64,000 bases of DNA. Origin: Pseudoduganella lurida. Lineage in GTDB: Bacteria > Pseudomonadota > Gammaproteobacteria > Burkholderiales > Burkholderiaceae_D. Positions within the stretch are counted from its first letter, which is position 1. The number at the start of each line of letters is the position of its first letter. The stretch is taken from assembly GCF_007830455.1 (NCBI RefSeq), contig NZ_VLLB01000005.1:62001-126000 (forward strand). Reading direction: 5' to 3'. Made by a program: the position numbers and the translations under genes. Positions 8,753-18,075 of the stretch are shown piece by piece. The notes under the pieces were generated by a model that was given only the letters and a program-made list of their open reading frames with translations, was not told the origin of the DNA and searched no databases.

Positions 8753-10336
8753 TTACGTCACCGGCGCCGGGTTGAACAGCACGAGCGCGTTGTACAGCTT
8801 CCACTGCTCGGCCCAGGTCTTCTTGCCGCTGGCCGTATCGAGCAGCAGCTGGAACAGTTCCCAGCCCACGCTTTCGATGGTGGCGTCGCCGGTGGCGATG
8901 CGGCCCGCGTTCACGTCCATCAGGTCGTGCCAGCGGCGCGCCAGGTCGTCGCGCGTGGCGACCTTGATGACGGGGCACTCGGCCAGGCCGTACGGCGTGC
9001 CGCGGCCGGTGGTGAACACGTGCAGGTTCATGCCGGCGGCCAGCTGCAGCGTGCCGCAGATGAAGTCGGAGGCCGGCGTGGCCGTGTAGATCAGGCCCTT
9101 CACGCCCTTGGTCGTGAGCTTCTCGCCCGGCGACAGCACGCCGGTGATCGGCACGCTGCCGGACTTGACGATCGAGCCCATGGCCTTCTCGACGATGTTC
9201 GACAGCCCGCCCTTCTTGTTGCCCGGCGTGGTGTTGGCACTGCGGTCGACGCCACCGCGCGTCAGATAAGCGTCATACCATGCCATCTCGCGGATCATTT
9301 CTTCCGCCACTTCCGGCGTGGCGGCGCGCGAGGTCAACTGGTCGATGCCGTCACGCACTTCCGTCACTTCGGAGAACATCACGCTGGCGCCGGCCCGCAC
9401 CAGCAGGTCGGTGGCGAAACCGACGGCCGGATTGGCCGTCACGCCGGAGAACGCATCGCTGCCGCCGCACTGCACGCCCACCACCAGGTCGGAAGCAGGG
9501 CAGGTCACGCGCTGGCGCTTGTTGAGCACTTCGAGCTGCGCCTCGGCCGTCTTCATGATCGATTCGATCATCGACATGAAGCCCACGTTGCCGGCATCCT
9601 GCAGGCAGACCACGGGCGGCTCGGTGGCGATCGTGTCGTCCTTGCGGCGGATCTGGATCGAATTGGCGGGGAACAGGCGCGTCGGCTGCAGCTTCTCGCA
9701 GCCCAGCGACACGACCATGGCCTGCCCACCGAAGTTCGGGTTCTTGCTGATGTTGTGGATGGTGCGGATCGGGATGTTGGCGCCGGGCGCCTCGATGGCC
9801 ACGCCGCAGCCGTAGGTGTGCTCGAGGCCCACCACGTCGTCCACGTTCGGATAGCGCGGCAGCAGCTCGGCCTTGATGCGCTTCACGGCGAAGTCCACCA
9901 CGCCGGCAACGCACTGCACGGTGGTCGTGATGGCCAGGATATTGCGGGTGCCCACGGTGCCGTCTTCATTGCGATAACCCTGGAACGTGTAGCCTTCCAG
10001 CGGCTCGAGCGGCGGCACCTTCACGGTGCTGATCGGCAGGTTGTCCAGCTCGCGCGCCGGCGGCATCTCGATCAGCCCCTCGGCAACCCAGCTGCCCTGC
10101 GGGATGTCCTGCACTGCACGCCCGATGATCACGTTGTAGCGCAGGATCGGCTCGCCCTTCGGAATCGCCTTCAGCGCCACCTTGTGGCCCTGCGGGACGT
10201 TTTCGACGAGGGTCAGGCCATCTTCGAAGACGGTGCCCGCCGGCAGGCCGCCATCGTTGACGACGATCGCCACATTGTCGTTGACGTGCATGAGGATACG
10301 GCGCGGGGTGCTCGCTGAGGGGATGCTGGCTGTCAT
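8753..10336 (-). CDS. garD: Galactarate dehydratase GarD
   Basis: A 527-residue enzyme of the altronate / galactarate dehydratase family, close to the usual GarD length. An N-terminal SAF domain (about 15-85) precedes the catalytic region with [19 protein letters not shown] and [16 protein letters not shown]. The C-terminal stretch with [19 protein letters not shown] and the end [11 protein letters not shown] match GarD rather than UxaA. It converts galactarate to 5-keto-4-deoxy-D-glucarate (EC 4.2.1.42). The ATG at 10336 follows AGGA at good spacing. It is the first gene of a garD-udh unit and is divergent from the TonB receptor. Later pathway genes are absent from the window. Confidence 0.94.
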   Translation of the reverse strand: MTASIPSASTPRRILMHVNDNVAIVVNDGGLPAGTVFEDGLTLVENVPQGHKVALKAIPKGEPILRYNVIIGRAVQDIPQGSWVAEGLIEMPPARELDNLPISTVKVPPLEPLEGYTFQGYRNEDGTVGTRNILAITTTVQCVAGVVDFAVKRIKAELLPRYPNVDDVVGLEHTYGCGVAIEAPGANIPIRTIHNISKNPNFGGQAMVVSLGCEKLQPTRLFPANSIQIRRKDDTIATEPPVVCLQDAGNVGFMSMIESIMKTAEAQLEVLNKRQRVTCPASDLVVGVQCGGSDAFSGVTANPAVGFATDLLVRAGASVMFSEVTEVRDGIDQLTSRAATPEVAEEMIREMAWYDAYLTRGGVDRSANTTPGNKKGGLSNIVEKAMGSIVKSGSVPITGVLSPGEKLTTKGVKGLIYTATPASDFICGTLQLAAGMNLHVFTTGRGTPYGLAECPVIKVATRDDLARRWHDLMDVNAGRIATGDATIESVGWELFQLLLDTASGKKTWAEQWKLYNALVLFNPAPVT

Positions 10337-10474
10337 TTCGTATTCCTGGAGGGAAGGCCGGCCGCGCGTCGTATTTTGTTGTGTTCTGGCAACGAAGGGG
10401 AACATGCCGGCGGATTGTCTGTGAGGGCAGTATGCCAGATGCCAAAAAATTTGGCTAGTCCACATTGCGGTTTT

Positions 10475-10502
10475 GGTCTGACCGCTTTAGAATGGCCTGA
10501 CC
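10475..10502. promoter_or_regulatory. Paired GGYCTGACC sites, possible GntR-type operator
   Basis: GGTCTGACC (10475-10483) and GGCCTGACC (10494-10502) are spaced 19 bp start to start, near two helical turns, in the garD / TonB-receptor divergent region. GGTnnnACC half-sites fit FadR-subfamily GntR operators, a group that commonly controls uronate genes. No such regulator is in the window. The sites also resemble the core of the dispersed palindrome family, so the call is tentative. Confidence 0.4.
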
Positions 10503-10674
10503 AGATGAAATCTTCAAAAACAATAGCTTCATCCGGAAAATCGTAACACCAGAAGCAAGCCAAAAAAATACGCAAAAAATACCTATAGAACAATGCTGTA
10601 AAAGCAGTCTATATAAGTAACGTAAATAAGTAATGCAAAGCGGTGCCCGCCTCGCGGAGCCCGAAGGAGACACG

Positions 10675-10743
10675 ATGTACCAGCGAACCACCCCTCCAGC
10701 CAGCCGGTCCTGCGCGCCATTGCGCGACAGAACCGCGCGCTGA
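10675..10743 (+). other. Candidate 22-residue leader ORF
   Basis: ATG at 10675 is preceded by AAGGAGACACG and gives MYQRTTPPASRSCAPLRDRT plus two residues before TGA. The Shine-Dalgarno is as good as that of the receptor gene 119 bp downstream. There is no sign of conservation that I can test, so it may be chance. If translated it could be a leader peptide acting on the receptor message. Confidence 0.25.
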
Positions 10744-10861
10744 GTTCTACCCAACCCCACATTCCCGTCAGCCAGCCAGGCCGCGACTGCACCACCCGGT
10801 GCCGCCGACGGCACACGCATGCGCCCGGCGCGGGACCTTTGAAATGCCTCAGGAGACAAGC

Positions 10862-13570
10862 ATGAACAAGCGTGAAACCCTCGGCCAGCCACGGCTGGTA
10901 CTGACCTCGATCGCCCTGGCCGTACTGGCCATCGCGAACCAGGCCGCCGCACAGGAGGCCGCCCAGGAAGCCTCCATGCAGCGCGTCGAGGTGACGGGTT
11001 CCTCGATCAAGCGGCTGGCCAGCGAAGAAGCGCTGCCGGTCACGAGCATCAAGGCGGAAGAATTCACCCAGCGCGGCATGACCACGCTGGCGGACGTGAT
11101 GATGGCGCTGCCGCAGTCGGCGTCGCTGGCCCCGTCGAACGCGGGCTCCGGTACCAACATCAACCTGCGCGGCCTGGGCGTGAACCGCACGCTGGTGCTG
11201 CTGAACGGCCGCCGCCTGGCCAACGAAGCCATCTCGGCAGGCTATGCCAACCTGGACGTGATCCCGTTCTCCGCGCTGCAGCGCGTCGAGATCCTGCGTG
11301 ACGGCGCCTCGTCGATCTACGGTTCCGACGCGATCGGCGGCGTGGTCAACTTCATCACCAAGCGCGAATTCGAAGGCGTGCAGGTCACCGGCCAGTACGT
11401 GACGCCGGAACGCAGCGGCGGTGGCGACGAACGCCGCGCCACCCTCACGTTCGGCAAGGGCAGCCTGAACCGCGACGGCTGGTCGGCCTACGCCACGGTC
11501 GATTTCCACGACCGCAACCGCCTGTCCGCCCAGGACCGCGCCGAATTCAGCTCGGACGAGCTGCTGGCATCGCTGGGCCGTCCGCGCACGCTGGGCAGCG
11601 GCGGCTACGCCACGCCGGCCAACTTCACCACGCCGACCAACAAGAACTCGCAGAACCCGTACGCCACCACCTGCCTGGAGCCGTACTCCACGATCGGCGC
11701 CAAGAACACCTGTACGCTCAACAGCAACGAATACGGCACCGCGCTGTACGAGAACCAGCAGATCAGCTTCTACGCCCGCGCCGCCAAGCAGATCAGCGAA
11801 GACCACACGTTCACCGTCGAATACACGCGCGGCCAGTCGTACATCATCGCCGCCCGCAACCCGACGCAATCGGTGGCCGTGAACGGCGTGTCCGCCACGC
11901 TGCCGTCGTCGTCCAAATGGTATCCAGGCAACAGCGGCGGCGTACCTGCCGTGGCGGGCCTGAACGGCGCACCGCTGACGGTGCAGTGGTCGGTGGCCGA
12001 CTACGGCCTGGCCACGCAGAAGGACAAACAGGTCAACCAGCGCCTGGCCTTCGTCGACGAAGGCAAGTTCGGCGAATGGGACTACCGCAGCGGCCTCGTG
12101 ATCGGCATCTCCGACCGCGAGAACTACTACCAGAACGGCTTCTTCCGCGGCCAGGGCATCCTCACCGGCCTGTCGAACGGCACGCTGAACCCGTTCGGCC
12201 TGCAGGACCAGGCCGGCCGCGACTACCTGCAGTCGATCTCGGTCGACGGCCAGAAGAACCGCGATTCGCGCACCACCTACACGGGCCTGGACCTGACCGG
12301 CAGCCGCACGCTGTTCGCCATGGCCGGCGGCGACGCCGCGATCGCCGTGGGCGCCGACATGCACCACGAAACCACCCGCGACGACAAGCTGGCGATCCAG
12401 AACGAAGTGCAGTACCTGAACAGCACCTCGTCGCATGGCGAAGGCCAGCGCAATGTGTACGCCCTCTACACGGAGCTGGACCTGCCGGTAACAAAAACGC
12501 TGAATGTCAACGTGGCCGTGCGCGACGACTATTTCAGCGACTTCGGCAACACGATCAACCCGAAGGCCTCGTTCCGCTGGCAGCCGAACAAGACCGTGAT
12601 GTTCCGCGGTTCGGCCAACACGGGCTTCCGCGCACCGACGCTGTTCGATGCCTACGGCTACCGCCTGCCGGGCGCCACCGGCAAGACCTCGTCCCGCTGG
12701 GATGACCCGGTGCTGTGCCCGGGCGGCCGTCCGGGCGTGACCGGTACCGGTACCGCGCTGCCAGGCTATGTATCGTCGGAAGTGTGCAACGTGCAGCTGC
12801 CGAAGCAGGTGGGCTCGAACGCCAACCTGGAGCCGGAGAAGTCGCGCGGCTACACGCTGGGCGTCGTGCTGGAACCGACCAAGTCGCTGACGATGTCGTT
12901 CGACTACTGGAACATCCGCATGAAGAAGATGCTGGCGAACCTGCCGGAGCAGGTGTACTTCACCGATCCGGCCAAGTACGCGTCCTACTTCGTGCGCAAT
13001 GCCGACGGCACGCTGGCGTACCTGAACAACACCACGATGAACCTGGGTGGCCAGAAGGCGGCCGGTATCGACATCTCCGGTGCTTACCGCTTCCCGGCCA
13101 CGCCATACGGCGACTTCAAGGTGGAGCTGGACGGCACCTACCTGACGCAGTTCGACAACCAGCTGTTCGACGGCGAGGCGTGGGTCGACAACGTGGGCCG
13201 CTTCGGCGCCGCGTCGAACGGCACCACGTCGAGCTTCCCGATCATCACCTACCGCTGGAAGCACGTGCTGAAGCTGTCGTGGGCGAAGGGCGACTTCACG
13301 GCGCAGGCCACGCAGAACTACAATTCGAAGTACGAAGACCAGAACCTGGTGGCCGAGCAGTACTGGCGCGACATCAACTCGTACAAGCCGTGGAACCTGA
13401 CCGTGGGCTACAAGGGCATCAAGAACACGCAGCTGACGTTCGGTGTCACCAACGTGTTCGATTCCGCCCCGCCGGTCACGAACCACAGCGGTTACTCGTT
13501 CGGCTACCTGTCGAGCGCGGCCAGCCCGATCGGCCGCTCGTACAACCTGCGCGCAACGTATAACTTTTAA
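10862..13570 (+). CDS. TonB-dependent outer-membrane receptor (probable pectin oligomer uptake)
   Basis: A 902-residue outer-membrane protein. The Sec signal peptide (about residues 1-32, ending NQAAAQ) is followed by a plug domain with LRGLGVNRTLVLLNGRRLA and RDGASSIYGSDAIGGVVNF. A 22-stranded barrel ends with the outer-membrane C-terminal signature RATYNF. The ATG at 10862 follows AGGAG; upstream in-frame codons lack a ribosome site. Family members import large substrates using TonB energy. The location directly before pectin-active secreted enzymes suggests oligogalacturonides or rhamnogalacturonan fragments. A strong stem-loop terminator follows, so the esterase genes may have a separate or read-through transcript. 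Confidence 0.93.
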   Translation: MNKRETLGQPRLVLTSIALAVLAIANQAAAQEAAQEASMQRVEVTGSSIKRLASEEALPVTSIKAEEFTQRGMTTLADVMMALPQSASLAPSNAGSGTNINLRGLGVNRTLVLLNGRRLANEAISAGYANLDVIPFSALQRVEILRDGASSIYGSDAIGGVVNFITKREFEGVQVTGQYVTPERSGGGDERRATLTFGKGSLNRDGWSAYATVDFHDRNRLSAQDRAEFSSDELLASLGRPRTLGSGGYATPANFTTPTNKNSQNPYATTCLEPYSTIGAKNTCTLNSNEYGTALYENQQISFYARAAKQISEDHTFTVEYTRGQSYIIAARNPTQSVAVNGVSATLPSSSKWYPGNSGGVPAVAGLNGAPLTVQWSVADYGLATQKDKQVNQRLAFVDEGKFGEWDYRSGLVIGISDRENYYQNGFFRGQGILTGLSNGTLNPFGLQDQAGRDYLQSISVDGQKNRDSRTTYTGLDLTGSRTLFAMAGGDAAIAVGADMHHETTRDDKLAIQNEVQYLNSTSSHGEGQRNVYALYTELDLPVTKTLNVNVAVRDDYFSDFGNTINPKASFRWQPNKTVMFRGSANTGFRAPTLFDAYGYRLPGATGKTSSRWDDPVLCPGGRPGVTGTGTALPGYVSSEVCNVQLPKQVGSNANLEPEKSRGYTLGVVLEPTKSLTMSFDYWNIRMKKMLANLPEQVYFTDPAKYASYFVRNADGTLAYLNNTTMNLGGQKAAGIDISGAYRFPATPYGDFKVELDGTYLTQFDNQLFDGEAWVDNVGRFGAASNGTTSSFPIITYRWKHVLKLSWAKGDFTAQATQNYNSKYEDQNLVAEQYWRDINSYKPWNLTVGYKGIKNTQLTFGVTNVFDSAPPVTNHSGYSFGYLSSAASPIGRSYNLRATYNF

Positions 13571-13581
13571 TTGAGTCTGCG

Positions 13582-13631
13582 GCCGCCGACCTGCCAGCTT
13601 CCGCGGAAGCTGCGCAGCCGGCGGCTGTTTT
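13582..13631 (+). terminator. Terminator after TonB receptor
   Basis: Outer arms GCCGCCG (13582-13588) and CGGCGGC (13619-13625) surround an inner 16-bp perfect palindrome AGCTTCCGCGGAAGCT (13596-13611). TGTTTT follows. The nested stem plus T-rich tail fits rho-independent termination. Confidence 0.6.
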
Positions 13632-13657
13632 GCATTCGGCTCCAGTGTCGCAGACCT

Positions 13658-13690
13658 GGGGTCTGACCCTCCGGGTCTGACCCGATTTTT
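13658..13690. repeat. Dispersed palindrome family, tandem double core
   Basis: GGGGTCTGACCC (13658-13669) and GGGTCTGACCC (13673-13683) stand in direct repeat, followed by TTTTT. This copy lacks the outer GTGTC arms. It lies 59 bp before the acetylesterase start. Confidence 0.75.
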
Positions 13691-13748
13691 GCATCCGCGG
13701 TTTTTGCGTCCAGATTCAACCTGGCTTTGATCCATCGGGAGGTTCGAC

Positions 13749-14621
13749 ATGAAACAGGTTCTCCTCGCGGCCGCCCTGGCCGCATGCTCGTTCGGCGCCA
13801 CGGCAGCCGATACAAAACCCGTCCGCTTCATTCTCGTGGGCGATTCCACGATGGCCAGCAACAGCGGCTACGGCGATGCGTTCTGCGCGCGCGTGGAACG
13901 CGCCAACACCTGCATCAACCTGGCCAGGGGCGGCCGCAGCTCCGGCAGCTTCCGCAAGGAGGGCCGCTGGGACGAGGTGCAGGGCCTGCTCAAAGGGAGC
14001 AGCGCCTACAGCACCACCTACATCCTGATCCAGTTCGGCCACAACGACCAGCCCGGCAAGCCGGGCCGCACGACCGACCTGAAGACCGAATTCCCCGTCA
14101 ATATCGCCCGCTATGTGGACGAGGCGCGGGCGCTGGGCGGCGTGCCCGTGCTGGTCACGCCGCTGACGCGCCGCCGCTTCATCGACGGCACCGTCGAGAA
14201 CACGCTGGTGCCGTGGGCCGATGTGATCCGCGCCACCGCCAGCGCAAAAAAAGCGCCGCTGCTGGACCTGAACGCGGAGAGCGTCGCCGCCGTGCAGGCC
14301 ATGGGCGAACAGGAAGCCGACACGCTTGCCGTCGAGCCGAAGCCGCCCGGCTACGTGCCGGGGCCGACGCCAGGTGCTGCTCCTGCTCCCGCCACCGCGC
14401 CTGCTCCCGCTCCCGCCACCACGCCCGCCACCGCTGCCGCCCCCGTCATGCCTGCTGCTTCTGCTACCGCCGCGGCCGAACCGCAAGGTGCGCCGAAAAG
14501 CGCGTTCGACTACACGCACGTGGGCGCCAAGGGCGCGCAGTATTTCGCCACGATGGTCGAGCGCGAGCTGAAGGCCGCCGTGCCGGCCACCGCGCGCTAC
14601 TTCAAGCCGGAGGCGCGCTGA
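13749..14621 (+). CDS. Rhamnogalacturonan acetylesterase (SGNH/GDSL, CE12-like)
   Basis: A 290-residue secreted esterase that removes acetyl groups from pectin. The Sec signal peptide is residues 1-20. The nucleophile block LVGDSTMASN contains Ser33, the Gly block is NLARGGRSSGSF, and the oxyanion block FGHND is intact. The catalytic pair is Asp254 / His257 in FDYTHVGAKG. Between the core and this last block is a Pro/Ala-rich linker of about 50 residues (about 200-250), longer than usual for the family. The stop overlaps the pectinesterase start by one base, so translation is coupled. The ATG at 13749 follows GGGAGG. Confidence 0.9.
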   Translation: MKQVLLAAALAACSFGATAADTKPVRFILVGDSTMASNSGYGDAFCARVERANTCINLARGGRSSGSFRKEGRWDEVQGLLKGSSAYSTTYILIQFGHNDQPGKPGRTTDLKTEFPVNIARYVDEARALGGVPVLVTPLTRRRFIDGTVENTLVPWADVIRATASAKKAPLLDLNAESVAAVQAMGEQEADTLAVEPKPPGYVPGPTPGAAPAPATAPAPAPATTPATAAAPVMPAASATAAAEPQGAPKSAFDYTHVGAKGAQYFATMVERELKAAVPATARYFKPEAR

Positions 14622-16105
14622 TGGCCGTCACGCGGCGTGGCGCGCTGGCGTTCGCGCTCATCGCCGGTGCCGTGGGCGCCGCGCAGGCGCAGGCACCGCG
14701 CCAGGACAAGCCGGCAAGGCCGCGCCCCGTGGTCTCGGCCGACGTCGCGCAGCGCTTTGCCATTGCCGAGGTGCTGAAGACCACCGGCCGCGCCGGCAGC
14801 GAGATCACCGACCCCTGGAATCCACTGGCCGATCCCCTCGTACAGAACAAGCCCTTCAAGGCCGACTACACGGTCGCCACCACCGGCAAGCCGGATGGCA
14901 TCAAATCCTTCACCAGCGTCCAGCAGGCCGTCAACCGCGCCGTGCTGGATGCGGCAGCGCAGCCGAACGGCAAGCGCCAGTACATCCTCGTCAAGCCCGG
15001 TACCTACCGCGAGATCGTCTACATTCCCGCATCGGCCCGGCCCATCACCCTGTATGGCGAAGGCAAGGCCGCGCAGGACACGGTGATCAGCGCCGGCCTC
15101 GATGCCGCCGTGCCCGTGGCCGATTACGTGAAGGGGTACGGCGCGCAGTTTGAAAGACTCGATCCATCGATTCGCGACATGCACGCGGTGATCACGGCGC
15201 GCGCACCGACCATCTCCACCAGCGGCACGATGACGGTGTGGGTGCGCAACCCGGGCTTCCAGGCCCGCAACCTGACCATCGAGAATTCGTACAACAAGGC
15301 CACCGGCAACGGACGCGACGAGTGCAGCGAAAACCGCGATTCGCCGGCCTGCACCATCGCGCCGGGCGGCGCCTCCGTGGCGCGCGTCAGCCACCAGGCC
15401 GTGGCTTTGACGGTGGAGGGCGCCGACAAGGCGCAGTTCGAGAACATCCGCCTGATCGGCTTCCAGGACACGCTGTACCTGAAGTCGGCCGAGACGCGCG
15501 TGACGGCGCGCAGCTTCTTCCACAAGTCGTACATCGAAGGCGATATCGACTTCATCTTCGGCGACACCACGGCCTACTTCTACCGCAGCGAAGTGCGCTC
15601 GCTGGGCGACCGCACCATGTCGTTCGTGGGTGCGCCGAACACCAACTGGAAGACGAAGTATGGCTTCGTGTTCAACGAGGTGCACTTCACCAGCGACGGC
15701 AGGAACCATTCGCTGGCGGGCAAGTTCCACCTGGCGCGCCAGTGGTTCCACAACTCGCGCTGCTCGCCGTATGCGCCCGTGAATGTACCGGGCTACGCGT
15801 GCACGTTGGGCGAGACGAGCGTGTTCAATGCGCCGAAGGGCACCATCACGCCGACCGTGCTGGAAACGGTGGGCAAGATGGCCGTGCTGAACTCGCGCAT
15901 CGGCCGGCACATCGACCGCAACGACGTGTGGACGGACTGGAACGCGCCTGGGATGCTGTCGTACCGCCCCGCGCAGTTCGACTCGAACGATTTTTATACC
16001 AACTTGAAGAACGCGGGCTTCGACCCCGTCAACGCCCTGGGCTACGGGAAGCAGCCCCTGCCAGCCGAGATCTACCTGGCAGAATTCAACAACGCCGACG
16101 AATAG
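14621..16105 (+). CDS. Pectin methylesterase (CE8 pectinesterase)
   Basis: A 494-residue secreted enzyme that demethylates homogalacturonan, giving substrate for the next gene's polygalacturonase. The signal peptide is residues about 1-23 (ending AAQAQA). The CE8 beta-helix has its catalytic residues: QDTLY with Asp283 as proton donor, GDIDFIFG with Asp310 as nucleophile, and the LARQW arginine (Arg373). An insertion with Cys pairs (DECSENRDSPACTIAPGG) lies at about 230-250. It starts one base inside the acetylesterase stop and is followed 23 bp later by the GH28 gene. Confidence 0.93.
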   Translation: MAVTRRGALAFALIAGAVGAAQAQAPRQDKPARPRPVVSADVAQRFAIAEVLKTTGRAGSEITDPWNPLADPLVQNKPFKADYTVATTGKPDGIKSFTSVQQAVNRAVLDAAAQPNGKRQYILVKPGTYREIVYIPASARPITLYGEGKAAQDTVISAGLDAAVPVADYVKGYGAQFERLDPSIRDMHAVITARAPTISTSGTMTVWVRNPGFQARNLTIENSYNKATGNGRDECSENRDSPACTIAPGGASVARVSHQAVALTVEGADKAQFENIRLIGFQDTLYLKSAETRVTARSFFHKSYIEGDIDFIFGDTTAYFYRSEVRSLGDRTMSFVGAPNTNWKTKYGFVFNEVHFTSDGRNHSLAGKFHLARQWFHNSRCSPYAPVNVPGYACTLGETSVFNAPKGTITPTVLETVGKMAVLNSRIGRHIDRNDVWTDWNAPGMLSYRPAQFDSNDFYTNLKNAGFDPVNALGYGKQPLPAEIYLAEFNNADE

Positions 16106-16128
16106 TCGGCAGCATGAGTGGAGACAGC

Positions 16129-18054
16129 ATGAACAATGTAAATCGGGTCGATGCAAATCAGGTCAACGCATCTGAGGTCAATGCATCCAGGGTCAACGAC
16201 AAGCGCCGCGCGATGATGCAGGCAGCCAGCCTGGCCCTGGCCGGCGGCGGCTTCGGCATCGCCGGAGGCGCGCACGCCGCCATCGCGGACGACCCGTGGG
16301 GCCGCGCGCAGGACATCACCAGGCGCCTGAGCAAGCCGCTGAAGTTCCGCGAGCAGGACTTCCCCATCACCCAGTTCGGCGCCAAGCCCTGCAAGGTGGT
16401 GCAGGTGAAGGGCTGGATCTCGCACGACGACCAGGAGATGATCGGCACGCACGCGCCGGGCTCGTTCGACTGCTATCCCGCCATCGCGGCCGCCATCGCC
16501 GCCTGCCACAAGGCCGGCGGCGGCCGCGTGGTGATCCCGGCCGGGAACTGGTTCGTGGCCGGTCCGATGGTGCTGCTGTCGAACGTGCACGTGCACCTGA
16601 AGAAGGGCGCGAACGTGCTGTTCTCGAACCAGCCGACCGATTACGCCAAGTACGGCGAATTCGATTGCGGCAAGAAGGGCAGGCTGGTCATCTCGCGCTG
16701 GCAGAGCAACGACTGCCTGAACTTCGCGTCGATGGTCTACGCGTACGGCGCCGACAACATCGCGCTGACGGGCGAGGACTGGACCAGCATCCTGAGCGGC
16801 CAGGGCGGCATTCCGTTCAACGGCAAGGATGGCGACTGCTGGTGGACCTGGAAGGGCAAGAACCGCACGATCAACCCGGCCTCGCAGGCCAATACACCGG
16901 GCTACAAGGAAGGCCAGCTGACGCAGCGCGTGCCGAACCCGCTGAACCCGATGTCGCTGAAGGACGTGGCGCCGCACCTGACGGAAGAAGAGCGCCTGCA
17001 CATCCAGGGCGAAGGCGACCGCTGGCGCGCGGACGAGCAGTACCTGCCGGCGCTGTCCGAAGCGGGCGTGCCGCTGGCGCAGCGCGTGTTCGGCCTGGGC
17101 CACATGCTGCGCCCGCCGATGATCCAGCTGATCGGCTGCACCAATGTGCTGCTGGAGGGCTACCACGTGAAGGACACGCCGTTCTGGCAGCACCACCCGG
17201 TGCACTGCCGTAACCTGGTGATCCGCAACGTGCACTGCAACAGCAAGGGCCCGAACAGCGACGGCTTCGATCCGGAAGCGTGCGACACCGTGCTGGTCGA
17301 AGGCTGCACGTTCGACACGGGCGACGACTGCATCGCCATCAAGGCCGGCAAGGACCTGGACACGCAGTACGGCCCGTCGCAGAACATCGTGATCCAGAAG
17401 TGCATCATGCAGAGCGGCCACGGCGCCGTCACGCTGGGCAGCGAGATGGCCGGCGGCATCCAGAACGTGTATGCGCAGGACCTGGTGTTCGAGAACATCC
17501 ACTGGGCCACCGATCCGCTGAACACGGCGATCCGGCTGAAGACGAACATGAACCGCGGCGGCTACCTGAAGAACTTCTACGTGCGCAACGTGAAGATCCC
17601 GCATGGCGTGCAGACCAGCCCCTCGTTCTACGCATCGCTGCCCGGTTCGCCGATCGAATCGCGCACGGTGGCCACGGCGGCCGGCGCCGTCGTCACGTTC
17701 GACTGCGACTACACGCCGACCGCGGACACGGTGCGCACCCGGCCGCCGGTGGTGCAGAACGTGCAGATCTCGAACGTCACGGTCGGTAACGTGGAGGTGA
17801 AGAAGGGCGACAAGAAAGGCCAGAAAGCCTCGTGCTTCCAGGCGATCGTCATCCTCGGCCCCGTCGCCTCCGACTACAACGGCCCGCAGCCGATGCCCAC
17901 CGTCGTGCCGGTGCTGGACGTGACCATCAGCGACTGCGACTTCGGCACCCCCGTCAACACCGAGCAGCCCTGGTTCCTCTACAACGTGAAGGGACTGAAG
18001 CTCAATCGCGTGAAGATCGGCGGCAAGGAGTACAACACCACGCTGTCGGCGTAG
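16129..18054 (+). CDS. GH28 polygalacturonase with probable Tat signal
   Basis: A 641-residue glycoside hydrolase cutting alpha-1,4-galacturonan. GH28 catalytic residues are complete: Asp378 (NSDGFD), Asp399/Asp400 (TGDDCIAIK), His431 (SGHGAVTLGSE) and Arg469/Lys471 (RLK). ATG at 16129 is preceded by GGAGA; ATG at 16114 is an alternative. The N-terminus is odd: four 15-bp tandem repeats encode a [NS]xVxA pattern (residues 5-24). A KRRAMMQAASLALAGGGFG stretch resembling a twin-arginine signal follows. It is the third gene of the esterase-pectinesterase-GH28 unit. A strong hairpin follows the stop. Confidence 0.93.
   Translation: MNNVNRVDANQVNASEVNASRVNDKRRAMMQAASLALAGGGFGIAGGAHAAIADDPWGRAQDITRRLSKPLKFREQDFPITQFGAKPCKVVQVKGWISHDDQEMIGTHAPGSFDCYPAIAAAIAACHKAGGGRVVIPAGNWFVAGPMVLLSNVHVHLKKGANVLFSNQPTDYAKYGEFDCGKKGRLVISRWQSNDCLNFASMVYAYGADNIALTGEDWTSILSGQGGIPFNGKDGDCWWTWKGKNRTINPASQANTPGYKEGQLTQRVPNPLNPMSLKDVAPHLTEEERLHIQGEGDRWRADEQYLPALSEAGVPLAQRVFGLGHMLRPPMIQLIGCTNVLLEGYHVKDTPFWQHHPVHCRNLVIRNVHCNSKGPNSDGFDPEACDTVLVEGCTFDTGDDCIAIKAGKDLDTQYGPSQNIVIQKCIMQSGHGAVTLGSEMAGGIQNVYAQDLVFENIHWATDPLNTAIRLKTNMNRGGYLKNFYVRNVKIPHGVQTSPSFYASLPGSPIESRTVATAAGAVVTFDCDYTPTADTVRTRPPVVQNVQISNVTVGNVEVKKGDKKGQKASCFQAIVILGPVASDYNGPQPMPTVVPVLDVTISDCDFGTPVNTEQPWFLYNVKGLKLNRVKIGGKEYNTTLSA
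16141..16200 (+). repeat. Four 15-bp tandem repeats inside the GH28 N-terminus
   Basis: Units start at 16141, 16156, 16171 and 16186 and share a GGTCRAYGCA-like 3' half, as in AATCAGGTCAACGCA. They encode NRVDA, NQVNA, SEVNA and SRVND. Being a multiple of three, copy change would keep frame. Confidence 0.85.
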
Positions 18055-18075
18055 CGCCACCGGAGCCGGATGCAC

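Larger units (their letters stand above)
10337..10861. other. Divergent promoter region of the pectin locus
   Basis: 525 bp between garD and the TonB receptor. The garD-proximal 280 bp is AT-rich and contains the paired GGYCTGACC sites and A/T tracts. The receptor-proximal part is GC-rich and contains a 22-codon open frame with a good ribosome site (10675-10743). No larger gene is supportable. Confidence 0.6.

Noticed and set aside
10583..13861. Antisense open frame of over 1000 codons opposite the TonB receptor
   Set aside because: High-GC codon use in the real gene keeps the antisense frame open. The plus strand has signal peptide, plug and barrel motifs, so the antisense frame is a shadow.
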